The notes under the pieces: generated by a model
What the model saw: the letters and a program-made list of their open reading frames with translations, nothing else
The model's database searches: none
Told to the model about the DNA's origin: nothing
NCBI GenBank assembly: GCA_964636965.1
Contig: CAZWST010000004.1
Coordinates: forward strand, 1-60,786
From: CAG-582 sp964636965
Lineage (GTDB): Bacteria > Bacillota_I > Bacilli_A > RF39 > UBA660
Reading direction: 5' to 3'
DNA: 60,786 nt
In this document: in pieces, positions 1 to 7,945 of the stretch
Position numbering within the stretch: position 1 is the first letter of the stretch
Layout: every line of letters starts with the position of its first letter
Program-made: the position numbers and the translations under genes

Positions 1-53
<53 letters not shown>

Positions 54-70
54 ATAAACAAAAAACTAAA

Positions 71-162
71 TGGCGGAGAAAGAGGGATTCGAACCCCCGC
101 GCCGTTGCCGACCTCCTGGTTTTCAAGACCAGTCCCTTCAACCGGACTTGGGTATTTCTCCG
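71..162 (-). tRNA. tRNA-Ser (TGA)
   Basis: On the minus strand CGGAGAAA begins an acceptor stem that pairs with TTTCTCCG, followed by an encoded CCA. The anticodon stem CTGGT/ACCAG encloses TTGAA, so the anticodon is TGA. The long variable arm (GGAGGTCGGCAACGGCGC) is the class II feature expected of tRNA-Ser. It is co-oriented with the initiator tRNA 17 bp downstream and probably shares its transcript. Confidence 0.95.
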
Positions 163-186
163 TATTCCTTTGACAGGAACAAATTG

Positions 187-216
187 ATTATAACACAGCA
201 CATTTTGCTATGTCAA
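187..216 (-). promoter_or_regulatory. promoter of the tRNA-Ser/tRNA-Met cluster
   Basis: The minus strand shows a perfect TTGACA and a perfect TATAAT separated by 18 bp, about 25 bp upstream of the tRNA-Ser 5' end. It is the best consensus promoter in the window, as expected for stable RNA. Confidence 0.85.
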
Positions 217-251
217 TTATTTTTTCTTATTTTTCTGTGTCAAAGGGACAT

Positions 252-605
252 TTAATCATTAGGATGGAGGTCTTTATATTTTTCCTCTATCCATATAGGC
301 AAGTGTTGCTTTAATGGACTAAAACCACGGACCGACTCTTTTACTTTTCTATCCTCATCAATCCTATAGTTTAAATCCTTAACAGACAATATGCATTTTT
401 TTGTCTTTTTATCTATGTCTTTTATTTCGACATAGATTGTTTCGCCAATGTTAGCGTATTTATGAACATCTTTTACAAATTTATCTGATATTTCTGATAT
501 ATGCACTAAACCAGTGTATTTATCATTAATTTTCACGAATATACCGTAGGTTTCGACTCCGGTCACTTCGCCTTTCACAACACTTCCGACAGTAACGTCT
601 TCCAT
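252..605 (-). CDS. S1-domain RNA-binding protein (YugI/GSP13/CvfD type)
   Basis: This 117-residue protein is one S1 RNA-binding domain (about residues 4-75) with a short basic tail. The S1 signatures are visible: VGSVVKGEVTGVETYGIFVKI, GLVHISEIS and, near the end, KTKKCILSVKDL. Free-standing S1 proteins of this length in Firmicutes (general stress protein 13/YugI, CvfD) bind ribosomes or mRNA and affect stress survival. A strong GAGGTG box precedes the ATG. It is the last gene before the divergent tRNA promoter. Family is clear; the exact cellular target is not visible. Confidence 0.85.
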   Translation of the reverse strand: MEDVTVGSVVKGEVTGVETYGIFVKINDKYTGLVHISEISDKFVKDVHKYANIGETIYVEIKDIDKKTKKCILSVKDLNYRIDEDRKVKESVRGFSPLKQHLPIWIEEKYKDLHPND

Positions 606-726
606 AATTGCACCTCGCGTATAATTATAGCAAAAAAACGCTATTTTGTATATATTTAATTTGTTATTATATCTTTTTCTTAATTAAATTAAGAAATATA
701 GTGGTATAATGCTATTAGGTGATTTT

Positions 727-990
727 ATGAAAAGAGGAAAATCTAAAGCTGCTGAAGCCAAAAAAGATGAAACAACAATTATTGAGATTATTAACCAACT
801 TAGACCTTATTTAAATAGCGATGGTGGAGATATTGAATATATAAAGTACGAGGATAACTATGTCTATGTAAAATTATATGGAGCTTGTGCATCATGTATG
901 TTCCAAGATTATACTATTCAGGATAATATATATGAAGCAATTAAGGAACTAGTACCTGAATGCAAGGGTATCATTAATATTGAACTTTAA
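727..990 (+). CDS. NifU C-terminal domain protein (YutI-like Fe-S carrier)
   Basis: The protein has 87 residues, almost all one NifU-C domain: LRPYLNSDGGDIEYIKYE followed by the metal-binding pair in GACASCMFQDYTI (CxxC). Such proteins carry or transfer Fe-S clusters. I start at ATG 727 because AGGTGA lies just upstream. An ATG 18 bp earlier is part of the -10 box TATAATG (705-710, with an extended TGG) and cannot be the start. The leader is therefore only about ten bases. B. subtilis has the equivalent yutI in the same neighbourhood as yutH and yutD, matching the genes that follow here. Confidence 0.85.
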   Translation: MKRGKSKAAEAKKDETTIIEIINQLRPYLNSDGGDIEYIKYEDNYVYVKLYGACASCMFQDYTIQDNIYEAIKELVPECKGIINIEL

Positions 991-1832
991 TGTTTTAACC
1001 AGTCTATATTTAAATTTACGTTTGTAGTTTTAATTTCTTTCATAGATGTATAGAGAAAAGTTTCATACTTTTCTCTTTTTTTATTAATTTTTTCTTGTTT
1101 ATCAATGTTTTTTTCAGATATTGCATCAAAATAGTAACTAGGATACATTAATCTTGCAAATAAAAACATTACTTCTTTGTCTGTTAAATTATATCTGTTT
1201 ATAATATTTATTAAATCATTGGAATTCATTTCGTCAAAAAAGAATTTTGATTTTGTATATTCTGCTATGTCGCGAGATATATAATCAACTAGAAGCTCTG
1301 TAGGATCCTTATACATTAAGCTGTAATTAGGATATTTTATACGAAAATGATTTATAGAAAGTCTTGCTTCTCCCAATAAACTTTTAGCTTTCTCATTTAT
1401 TGTAATGGCATTTTCTGACATTCCAATGTAATAATTTAGGTAATTAATCTTATCTAAATCTTCTTTTTCCATTTCTGTAATTTTTTTTATGAAATAATCT
1501 ATATTATTTTCCCATATCTTTGTATAATCGATTATTTTACTAGATATCACCGGTTGATATAGTAAATTATCTCCTATTACTTCTGTAGGAAATTCTGCTC
1601 TAAATAAAGCGTATTTTAAATTATTATAATCAAAGTAATATTTTCCTTCTTTTGTTAAAAGCGGATGATAATAGTTATCATTTATATTATTAATTATTTC
1701 TTCAAATATTTCTATATTATAAATAGGTTTGACTACAAAGAGGATGTTGTTTGATTCTATTATCAAAATATTGTTGATAAGTTTCGATTTATCAACAATT
1801 AAATTGTAGTAATATGAAATAATATTCTCCAT
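987..1832 (-). CDS. unknown protein, possibly YutH/CotS-like kinase fold
   Basis: This 281-residue soluble protein is not firmly recognised. Residues 165-230 (INHFRI, then DPTELLVDYISRDIAEY, then VMFLFARLMYPSYYFD) resemble the layout of the C-lobe of spore-coat CotS/YutH proteins, which are aminoglycoside-phosphotransferase-like. The glycine loop and a normal catalytic HxD are not evident, so any kinase would be degenerate. The neighbourhood supports YutH: NifU-C (YutI) on one side and YutD and YunB on the other, as in B. subtilis. It converges on the NifU gene with a 4-bp 3' overlap. Its Shine-Dalgarno is weak. Confidence 0.55.
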   Translation of the reverse strand: MENIISYYYNLIVDKSKLINNILIIESNNILFVVKPIYNIEIFEEIINNINDNYYHPLLTKEGKYYFDYNNLKYALFRAEFPTEVIGDNLLYQPVISSKIIDYTKIWENNIDYFIKKITEMEKEDLDKINYLNYYIGMSENAITINEKAKSLLGEARLSINHFRIKYPNYSLMYKDPTELLVDYISRDIAEYTKSKFFFDEMNSNDLINIINRYNLTDKEVMFLFARLMYPSYYFDAISEKNIDKQEKINKKREKYETFLYTSMKEIKTTNVNLNIDWLKH

Positions 1833-1844
1833 ACTAAAGATTAT

Positions 1845-1874
1845 GAAAAAAAGTATAGGTTTATACCTATACTT
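1845..1874 (-). terminator. intrinsic terminator after the 290-aa gene
   Basis: A perfect 10-bp stem (AAGTATAGGT/ACCTATACTT, 4-base loop) is followed on the minus strand by a run of T. It separates the 1877-2749 gene from the next leftward gene. Confidence 0.85.
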
Positions 1875-1876
1875 CT

Positions 1877-2749
1877 TTATCTACTTAATGAAAACGATTC
1901 AGGACCAACAACTAGTGTATCATCATGTGCTTCTTCAGAGGTTGTTCCTGTTGGCATAACTACGTTATTGTCACTTGCAGCTGGTATTATTTCATTAACT
2001 GTTGCTTGAGCGCCAGTTGCACTTGCTTGATAATTATTTGGTTCTTCCGAACTTTCTTGCTTTGCAATAGATATTTCAGGAATTCCATCTACTTGTGATG
2101 TTTCAATTGGCTGTAAATTTATCGCTTGTGCTTGTTGTAATTGGTCATCAGATGTTTGCATTCCAGAAGTTTGTTGCGATGATAAGTCATTGCCACTTCC
2201 AATGGCAGTCGCCATTGTCCCAACACTGGCATCTATTAAGTCAGAAGTTTTTCCTTCACCTTGTTCAGGCGCAAGACTTACTGCAGGTATATTTTCAAGT
2301 GTTTCTCCACCTGATTGATTAATTATTGAATCTGTTTTGTCAGCTGGTTGAGCAGTTACCTCAGGAATTAAGCCTGCATTTACTTTTGGTTGAACAATTC
2401 CATTTGAATCTGCTTCTTTTACATCTTCGGATATCATATTATTATCAGTCAAAGTGACTGTATCCTTTAAGTCAGAAGTTCCTTCACCATTAACGCTTTC
2501 TAAAGTTGGAACTTCACTTTCTATATCTTTATTATTTACTTCTAAAGTTTCAGTTCCCAATGGTTGAAGTGTTGATTCCTCTTCTAAATGATCACTTACT
2601 ACTTCAGGTTGGCTAGCTAAAGACATCTCTTGAACTGCTACTGGAGTTTCCTCAACTACATTATTTTTTTTAGCAATTTTACCTTTTACATAGTGCTCTA
2701 AATCTTCTAATACTCTTTTTGCTTCTGTAAAATCTTTTCCTTCTTGCAT
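1877..2749 (-). CDS. acidic, largely disordered protein of unknown function
   Basis: I do not recognise this 290-residue protein. A short helical head (residues 1-27, ending VKGKIAKKNN) is followed by about 260 residues rich in E, S, T, Q, V and P with no cysteine or tryptophan and no membrane segment. Repeated short motifs of the form PE(I/V)(S/T)A or IPAV suggest an intrinsically disordered tail. It starts behind a strong AGGAGG box and lies 14 bp downstream of another gene with the same kind of tail, so the two are probably co-transcribed and functionally linked. It ends at a strong terminator. Confidence 0.75.
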   Translation of the reverse strand: MQEGKDFTEAKRVLEDLEHYVKGKIAKKNNVVEETPVAVQEMSLASQPEVVSDHLEEESTLQPLGTETLEVNNKDIESEVPTLESVNGEGTSDLKDTVTLTDNNMISEDVKEADSNGIVQPKVNAGLIPEVTAQPADKTDSIINQSGGETLENIPAVSLAPEQGEGKTSDLIDASVGTMATAIGSGNDLSSQQTSGMQTSDDQLQQAQAINLQPIETSQVDGIPEISIAKQESSEEPNNYQASATGAQATVNEIIPAASDNNVVMPTGTTSEEAHDDTLVVGPESFSLSR

Positions 2750-2763
2750 TTTAAAACCTCCTA

Positions 2764-3687
2764 TTATGCTGCTTCTTCTTGAGCTATATAATCTTGAATT
2801 ACTTCTATAGCTTTAAGTGCATCTTCATCAGAAATTATTTCTTTTTGTACATTATTGTTTATTTGCTCTGGTACAGAAATTATGCTATTATCTGTCGAAG
2901 CATTAGTTATGACGTTTTCAACTTGTGGTGAAAGGTTTTCTACTAAAGCTTCCGAAGTTGGTTGAGCACTTTCATTATTAATTGATTCTATAACAGGTTG
3001 TTCTAGAACTTGTGTGTCTGTATTAACTGGAACTGAAATAGCAGGTGTTTCTTCAGCAGGATTTTGAACAGCATCAACATTTGATATCTCTGGTTGATTT
3101 TGAATTGGTACAGCTGGTATTTCACTTGCTTGAGTTCCTGTTGTTACTGTTGAATTTTGTGGCTGCTCTATGTTTGTTAGCTCCGGCATTGGAGGATTTG
3201 AAAATATACTTTGTCCACCACCATTTTCTTCATCACCATTTTGAGAAGTCACTGGCTCTTGAGCAAAGAAAGTTGATGTACCATTTACTACTGGAGTTTC
3301 AGTTTGATTAGTTGAAATTGTATGAGTAGTTTGCGCTTCTTTGAATGCTTGTTTAGCAACAGAAGTTACAGCTAATTTCTTTGCATCTCCAACATTAATC
3401 ATATTTTCACCAAAAGAATAATATGTTACACCTTCTACTTCTTCCTTATGTGATATTTTAACCATTTTCTTCCTAATATTATCCCATTCTTCATCATTGA
3501 TTGGATTTGCAGCGCCTTGTACATCACTTGCTTCTGCAATGTATATTTTAGTCAAATCATTATCAACTTTTTCGTTTAAAGTATAAAATAAATATTTCTT
3601 ATTCAAATCAGCAATTGCAACATTTGCAATTCCTTCAACTGACATTACATCTCCATTTTTATTTAAAATTTGTATATTATCATTCAT
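2764..3687 (-). CDS. DUF1292-like domain plus long disordered tail
   Basis: The protein has 307 residues. Residues 1-90 look like a DUF1292/YrzB-type fold: an N-terminal strand pair (IQILNKNGDVMSVEGIANV), then KKYLFYTLNEK and NPINDEEWDNIRKKM. About residues 120-285 are low complexity with repeating IPAV/ETPA/SVP blocks, and the last 20 residues form an acidic helix. No signal peptide is visible, so it is probably cytoplasmic. The tail resembles that of the downstream neighbour in composition and in its TSQ, AVP and NQPEIS motifs. DUF1292 assignment is by pattern only. Confidence 0.65.
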   Translation of the reverse strand: MNDNIQILNKNGDVMSVEGIANVAIADLNKKYLFYTLNEKVDNDLTKIYIAEASDVQGAANPINDEEWDNIRKKMVKISHKEEVEGVTYYSFGENMINVGDAKKLAVTSVAKQAFKEAQTTHTISTNQTETPVVNGTSTFFAQEPVTSQNGDEENGGGQSIFSNPPMPELTNIEQPQNSTVTTGTQASEIPAVPIQNQPEISNVDAVQNPAEETPAISVPVNTDTQVLEQPVIESINNESAQPTSEALVENLSPQVENVITNASTDNSIISVPEQINNNVQKEIISDEDALKAIEVIQDYIAQEEAA

Positions 3688-3710
3688 ACTTGTTCCTCAC
3701 TAACCTAACC

Positions 3711-3983
3711 TTATTTTTTCTTTAATAAAAAATATTTACAATCATAAGCACAGTTTTCTTTAATGTACTTATCTAAATCTTCGATATTATTTATTTTTGT
3801 TACATTTTTATTATCTTTATCATACAAGCCTTTTAATCTTAATTTTCCATAGGCCCAATCTCCGAATATATAATCATATTCGGAAAAATAATCTGTAGCA
3901 CGTTCTTCTACACTTTCTTTATCAAAACCATCTCGATAATTCTTTATTACTTCATAATTAAAATTATTTATTTTTATTTCCAT
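3711..3983 (-). CDS. yutD: YutD family protein
   Basis: This 90-residue protein shows the YutD hallmark: a YDYIFGDWAYGKLRLKGLY core followed by ENCAYDCKYFLLKK, with the paired cysteines of the family. Function is unknown in all species, but the gene is widely conserved in Bacilli. A strong AGGGGG box precedes the start. It sits in a run with YunB and a YutH-like gene, as in the B. subtilis yut/yun region. Confidence 0.85.
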   Translation of the reverse strand: MEIKINNFNYEVIKNYRDGFDKESVEERATDYFSEYDYIFGDWAYGKLRLKGLYDKDNKNVTKINNIEDLDKYIKENCAYDCKYFLLKKK

Positions 3984-3984
3984 A

Positions 3985-4803
3985 TTATCCCCCTAAAATA
4001 CATGTTATAACAAAACCAATCATTAACTCGGTTGCAACAATGCTTAAAAGCATAAGTTTATCAACGAATCCATTGCCAGTAGTAAAAACTATTTGTCCTC
4101 TTTTAAAGACATTCTTTTTTTCTTCTACCAAATTCGTTCTATTTTCTTCTATCGTAATTATATGATTTATTTTTTCTATTTCTTCTTCGCTTAATGAAGC
4201 AATTGTTTTAATGCTATAACCATATTTGCTATAAAGATTGCTATCAAGCAAATTAGGGTTAACAGCAATCATACGTAGTTGAGTGTTGCTTAATTCTAAC
4301 TTATTTGATTCCCAAGCTCTTACGATTAAACCATTGTCTGATGATACTAATGATTTGATTTTTTTTAGATTTCCTTCAATTGGATTAAATATGCGATCAA
4401 ATTCTTTTATTTCTTCACTAGTAAATTCTTTTCTTTTACTTCTTTTAATAATCATTTCAAGAAGAATTTTTTCTATTTCTGTTGTTAATCCAGTTGCTTT
4501 CTTTTCTGACTTATAGTTTTTCATAAATTCATAATATTCATTCATATATTTAATGAAATTATTCATATCTGATTCTTTTAAATCATACATTAGTAAGTTA
4601 CATTCAAAAGCCTTTTCATTATCTATCTTATAGGGAAGAAGTACGCTTTTTTCTCCATAAATGATAGTTAGAACCTTTATTACGTTCATTTCAAATGTGA
4701 ATAATGGAGGATAAGTTTTTCCATCTTTATAAAGCATGTAAGAACTAATACCATTTTCAATAGCTGGATTAATAAATACTTTATCTACATATCTAGTTAT
4801 CAT
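3985..4803 (-). CDS. unknown protein with C-terminal membrane anchor
   Basis: The protein has 272 residues and is not recognised. Residues 1-240 are soluble, mixed alpha/beta to helical and charged. Residues 246-270 (LMLLSIVATELMIGFVITCILG) form one hydrophobic segment at the very end, so it is likely a tail-anchored protein with its bulk in the cytoplasm. The start is backed by AGGGTGAT. It overlaps the YutD ribosome-binding region, with one base between the genes, which implies one transcript and perhaps coupled translation. Confidence 0.7.
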   Translation of the reverse strand: MITRYVDKVFINPAIENGISSYMLYKDGKTYPPLFTFEMNVIKVLTIIYGEKSVLLPYKIDNEKAFECNLLMYDLKESDMNNFIKYMNEYYEFMKNYKSEKKATGLTTEIEKILLEMIIKRSKRKEFTSEEIKEFDRIFNPIEGNLKKIKSLVSSDNGLIVRAWESNKLELSNTQLRMIAVNPNLLDSNLYSKYGYSIKTIASLSEEEIEKINHIITIEENRTNLVEEKKNVFKRGQIVFTTGNGFVDKLMLLSIVATELMIGFVITCILGG

Positions 4804-4856
4804 AGCATCACCCTACTATAATACATAATAACATATTTTAGAATAAAATAAAAGTG

Positions 4857-5546
4857 TTATAAGCCTGATAGTGTGCTGGATGTTTTATTAATACTTCCAC
4901 CATATATGCTTGGGACTGAGCCATTTATTATTTTTGAACTAATAAGTAAGTCGAATTTTTTATTTAATTTTTCTTCTTTATATGGTAAGTACATCTTTTG
5001 TTCTAAGTATACTTCTAAAAAAACTTTTATAAGAGCATTATTTATTCCATAGTCTACAAGTTCCACCTTTATATTACCAAATGCATGTTCATAAAAGTTT
5101 AGTTTTATAGGTATTTGTGGCCCAATATTTTGAAATAGAACTCCATCATTTGAAATAAGCAATGGTAACATTAAGTAATTATTATTTCTATGTCTTTTTA
5201 AGAGTGAATCTGTTGTATTGAATTCAAAAATATTTGCTTGTATTTTTTTTATAACTTCTACCATTATTTCATTTGCATAGTTAGTATCAATATCAACGTA
5301 TAAAATTTCATCTTTACTATTTTTGTTAATATTTATTAGTTTGTTAACATCAACATTTTGGGGAACTATATTATTCTTTATGTATAAATTAGAAATCTCT
5401 TCTATTTTAGTTGTTGCAACATTTATTAATTTTGGTGATATCTTTTTATCATAATAATTGATTATAAAAAAAGTAGTGATAGTAATAATTATAAGGAGAA
5501 TTTCTTTATGTGAACTTTTTATAGATTTAGTTTTAAACTTTTTCAT
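4857..5546 (-). CDS. yunB: sporulation protein YunB
   Basis: The 229-residue protein has an N-terminal transmembrane helix (about 16-32) followed by the YunB pattern: KISPKLINVATTKIEEI, MLPLLISNDGVLFQNIGPQ, an ELVDYGINNALIKVFLE stretch equal to the GINQT segment, and NGSVPSIYGG near the end. YunB is under sigma-E control in B. subtilis and is needed for efficient sporulation; its mechanism is unknown. Length agrees with the family (about 230-250). The Shine-Dalgarno is poor. This is one of the clearest pointers that the organism can sporulate. Confidence 0.88.
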   Translation of the reverse strand: MKKFKTKSIKSSHKEILLIIITITTFFIINYYDKKISPKLINVATTKIEEISNLYIKNNIVPQNVDVNKLININKNSKDEILYVDIDTNYANEIMVEVIKKIQANIFEFNTTDSLLKRHRNNNYLMLPLLISNDGVLFQNIGPQIPIKLNFYEHAFGNIKVELVDYGINNALIKVFLEVYLEQKMYLPYKEEKLNKKFDLLISSKIINGSVPSIYGGSINKTSSTLSGL

Positions 5547-5560
5547 AGTATATTGTATGA

Positions 5561-5584
5561 AAAAAGATTGTTTTTAAAACAATC
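5561..5584 (-). terminator. intrinsic terminator overlapping the stop of the 5574 gene
   Basis: GATTGTTTT and AAAACAATC pair across one central base (a realistic loop is 5 bases), with a T run on the minus strand. The stop codon lies inside the stem. Confidence 0.7.
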
Positions 5585-6479
5585 CTAAATCTAATAAAAT
5601 ATTAAGTATGTATACAGCTCCAACTACTAGCGCGATTATTATAATAAAAATTACTATTTTAATTATAATTGTTCCTGTATCTTGTTTTGATATATCAGAA
5701 AAATCATCATATGATGATAGATCAATATTAAGTTTTGATAATGTTTTTTCAACTTTCTCTTCTTTTTCTTCTTCAACTGATTTTTCTTCGTGAGAATTTA
5801 TTGGTTCTTCTTTATCTGAATCGGCAACTAAATGAATTTCCTTTTGTGCCTTAGTTAAATCTTCTTCAATTAAAGTGGAGGTTTCAGGCTCCTCTTGTGT
5901 ATTAAAATCATCAGTTAAATTTAATAATTCTAAATCTTTTTGTGTTTCTCTTTTCTTTGCTTCTTCTTTATAGTTTACTTCAAGCTGAGTGATTGTATTA
6001 ATTAAATTCATTAAATTATCTTCTTCAGCTTTTCTTTCATTATTTCTTTTAGCATCCTCAACTTTTTTTAATTCTAAATCCAAGTTGTTTAGAATTTCAT
6101 ATTGAGCTTCTCTAACTTTTTTTAATCTTTCTTTGTTATAATCAACATTCTTTCCTTGTTTTGCTTTTTCTAATATTGCATTAATATCATATTCTTTTGT
6201 ATCAACAAGTGGTTGGTTAACAATTGGTTCATCTTCGTATGCTGGTACTTCTATACTTCTTCTTTTGGGTGCATAATCATTATATTTTTCATCAAGTATT
6301 TTACCTAGTTTAGATATATCTATGCTTGAAGCATTGTCATCTATTACAGAAACATTAGAATTAACATCAAATTCGTTTAATGCGCTATTCTTAACATCTT
6401 CATATAAACTTTTGTTCCTTTGCGTACGTGATTTATATTCAGTGTTAGATGCACTATACTTATCCATTCTACTTTGCAT
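5574..6479 (-). CDS. coiled-coil protein with C-terminal membrane anchor
   Basis: This 301-residue protein is not assigned to a family. The start is ATG 6479, three codons into the open frame, because AGGGTGAAAAGT precedes it. The N-terminus (MQSRMDKYSAS, SRTQRNKSLY) is basic. Residues 110-185 form a long charged helix of coiled-coil character, residues 190-250 are acidic and disordered, and residues 272-298 are one strong transmembrane helix near the end. The layout, a cytoplasmic rod on a tail anchor, resembles envelope or division scaffold proteins, but that is inference. Confidence 0.7.
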   Translation of the reverse strand: MQSRMDKYSASNTEYKSRTQRNKSLYEDVKNSALNEFDVNSNVSVIDDNASSIDISKLGKILDEKYNDYAPKRRSIEVPAYEDEPIVNQPLVDTKEYDINAILEKAKQGKNVDYNKERLKKVREAQYEILNNLDLELKKVEDAKRNNERKAEEDNLMNLINTITQLEVNYKEEAKKRETQKDLELLNLTDDFNTQEEPETSTLIEEDLTKAQKEIHLVADSDKEEPINSHEEKSVEEEKEEKVEKTLSKLNIDLSSYDDFSDISKQDTGTIIIKIVIFIIIIALVVGAVYILNILLDLGLF

Positions 6480-6586
6480 ACTTTTCACCCTACTAGAATT
6501 TTATCATATTATGTATATTTTTGTACATATAAGTTGTTTTTTTTGTTGTAAATCTGTATAATTGTATTAGTTAAGGAGATGATTTT

Positions 6587-6943
6587 ATGAAGCTAGTTGT
6601 TGATAAAGATAAATGCATAGGTTGTGGTGCTTGCGTTGCAATTTCACCAAATAATTTTGATTTTGATGAAGATGGTTTATCGTCAGTTATCGGGGAAGAA
6701 GTTACTGATGAAACTAGAAACGCCATCGATGCTTGTCCTGTATATGCAATCTCAATAGATGAAAGTGCTAGTCAAGTTGAAAAAGATAAAAAACATGTAT
6801 GTTCATGTGGAGAAGAATGTAGCTGCGGTGATGAATGTGAGTGCGGGGACGAATGTAACTGTGAGAGTCATGGTTGCTGCTGTGAAAATTCTGAATGTGA
6901 ATATAAAGAAACTGAAGAAGATGAATTTGAAGAAGCTGCTTAA
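6587..6943 (+). CDS. single-cluster ferredoxin with cysteine-rich tail
   Basis: Residues 1-60 form a [4Fe-4S] ferredoxin of the B. subtilis Fer type: CIGCGAC (Cys10, 13, 16) with the fourth ligand in DACPV (Cys50). After residue 70 comes a tail not found in ordinary ferredoxins: twelve cysteines between residues 72 and 104, built from a CxCGxEC unit repeated about three times, then CCC, then an acidic end. The tail could bind metal like a metallothionein or hold further clusters. A strong AAGGAGATGA box precedes the ATG. Electron carrier is well supported; the tail function is open. Confidence 0.85.
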   Translation: MKLVVDKDKCIGCGACVAISPNNFDFDEDGLSSVIGEEVTDETRNAIDACPVYAISIDESASQVEKDKKHVCSCGEECSCGDECECGDECNCESHGCCCENSECEYKETEEDEFEEAA

Positions 6944-6957
6944 AGCTTCTTTTTTTT
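6931..6957 (+). terminator. ferredoxin terminator
   Basis: AGAAGCT/AGCTTCT stem around the stop codon, followed by nine T. Confidence 0.75.
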
Positions 6958-7098
6958 ATAAAAAAATATTGTATTTTTATTAGTATTTCTTCATAAGTTC
7001 TTAAATGCCGTTATAACCTTTATTTATAGAAGTTGCGACATTTTTATTTTTAAAAGATATTCACATATACTTTTATAATTTCTTATATTTTCGTTTTC

Positions 7099-7123
7099 AA
7101 AAGTAGTAAATTAGTAGTAAAAT
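7099..7123. repeat. 25-bp direct repeat, copy 1
   Basis: Identical to 7946-7970. The unit is built on AGTAGTAAATTAGTAGTAAA and itself contains two AGTAGTAAA half repeats. The two copies lie on either side of the acetyltransferase gene. Confidence 0.85.
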
Positions 7124-7177
7124 TTCAGTAGTTGATTTGTATTATTAGTTTTTTAGTTTTTATGTTGGAATTAAAAA

Positions 7178-7277
7178 ATACTATGACATTGCATAGTATA
7201 GAATATACCAATAAGCGAGACTAGTGGCATAGCCACTAAAGTTCTCGCCATAATAAGGATAGTATTACCCTTATTAT
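7178..7277. repeat. three consecutive perfect hairpins
   Basis: Hairpin 1: ATACTATG (7178-7185) pairs with 7192-7199. Hairpin 2: TAGTGGC (7222-7228) pairs with GCCACTA (7232-7238), and its outer arms GCGAGA and TCTCGC also pair. Hairpin 3: ATAATAAGG (7250-7258) pairs with CCTTATTAT (7269-7277). None has a clear T tract placed as in a normal terminator. This could be a small mobile-element remnant, a structured RNA or a recombination site. Confidence 0.6.
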
Positions 7278-7368
7278 GTAGCATGAAGCATGTAGCATAT
7301 TAATTCTTTTAGATACTGCAAACAAAAATTTATAGCTAATTTATATTTGGCATATAGACTATTATCAA

Positions 7369-7884
7369 TTATCTAGATATTTTCATATGAATATCTTCTT
7401 CAGTTTTGCCTATTCCATCTCTTATAAAGCCAACTTTTTCATAACAATGAATTGCTCTTAAATTGGTTGCATAAACATTTAATTCCATTCCATCTAAGTT
7501 TAATTCTTCATAAGCATATTTAATCAAAGCCTTAATAGCTTCAGTACCAAAATGCCTATCTTGTTTTAAGGCCGTAATAGAAATACCTAATTCTCCGATA
7601 TTGTTTTTAATTTCCATTATCTCTATATTTCCAATATATTCGCCAGTGTTTTTTTCTATCATGGAATAACACAAAGCATTTTCTTCAAGTTTAGAGTTTA
7701 ACCAATTCAACTCTTGTTCATAAGTATAACTGCGAACTTTATGACTAATCTTATTAGCAACATTAGGGTCATTTACCATAATTAAATAATCATTAACCAA
7801 TTTTTCACTTAATTTTACATAATAAATATTTTCTGATTCAAAAACTACTTCATAGTTTTGTTTTATAAAATCTATTTTTTCCAT
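7369..7884 (-). CDS. GNAT acetyltransferase (RimJ/RimL-like)
   Basis: The 171-residue protein has the GNAT fold: ENTGEYIGNIEIMEI, the acetyl-CoA region KQDRHFGTEAIKALIKYAYEEL, then NVYATNLRAIHCYEKVGF and a final IHMKIS strand. This subgroup (COG1670) acetylates protein N-termini or small molecules; the substrate cannot be read here. AAGGAGG precedes the start. The gene stands alone between two identical 25-bp direct repeats, with hairpins on its 3' side, which suggests it may have arrived as a small cassette. Confidence 0.85.
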   Translation of the reverse strand: MEKIDFIKQNYEVVFESENIYYVKLSEKLVNDYLIMVNDPNVANKISHKVRSYTYEQELNWLNSKLEENALCYSMIEKNTGEYIGNIEIMEIKNNIGELGISITALKQDRHFGTEAIKALIKYAYEELNLDGMELNVYATNLRAIHCYEKVGFIRDGIGKTEEDIHMKISR

Positions 7885-7945
7885 TTTTGTTCCTCCTTAA
7901 TTTAGTTTTATTATACACTATTGTGACAAGTTATTCTAGATGATA

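Larger units (their letters stand above)
6958..7368. other. non-coding stretch with hairpins and a direct repeat
   Basis: No convincing coding sequence is present in about 410 bp. It holds the first copy of a 25-bp direct repeat, three perfect hairpins in a row, and two copies of ATGTAGCAT 14 bp apart (near 7275-7300). The density of stem-loops is unlike other intergenic regions of this window. Confidence 0.6.

Noticed and set aside
167..246. Riboswitch or large hairpin from CCTTTGACA (167-175) and TGTCAAAGG (238-246)
   Set aside because: The arms are 60 bp apart and flank the tRNA promoter. No aptamer core or gene start fits; chance or a weak S1-gene 3' structure is more likely.
2095..2322. 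Plus-strand open frames inside the low-complexity genes at 1.9-3.7 kb
   Set aside because: They mirror the biased codons of the disordered tails, lack ribosome-binding sites and resemble no protein.
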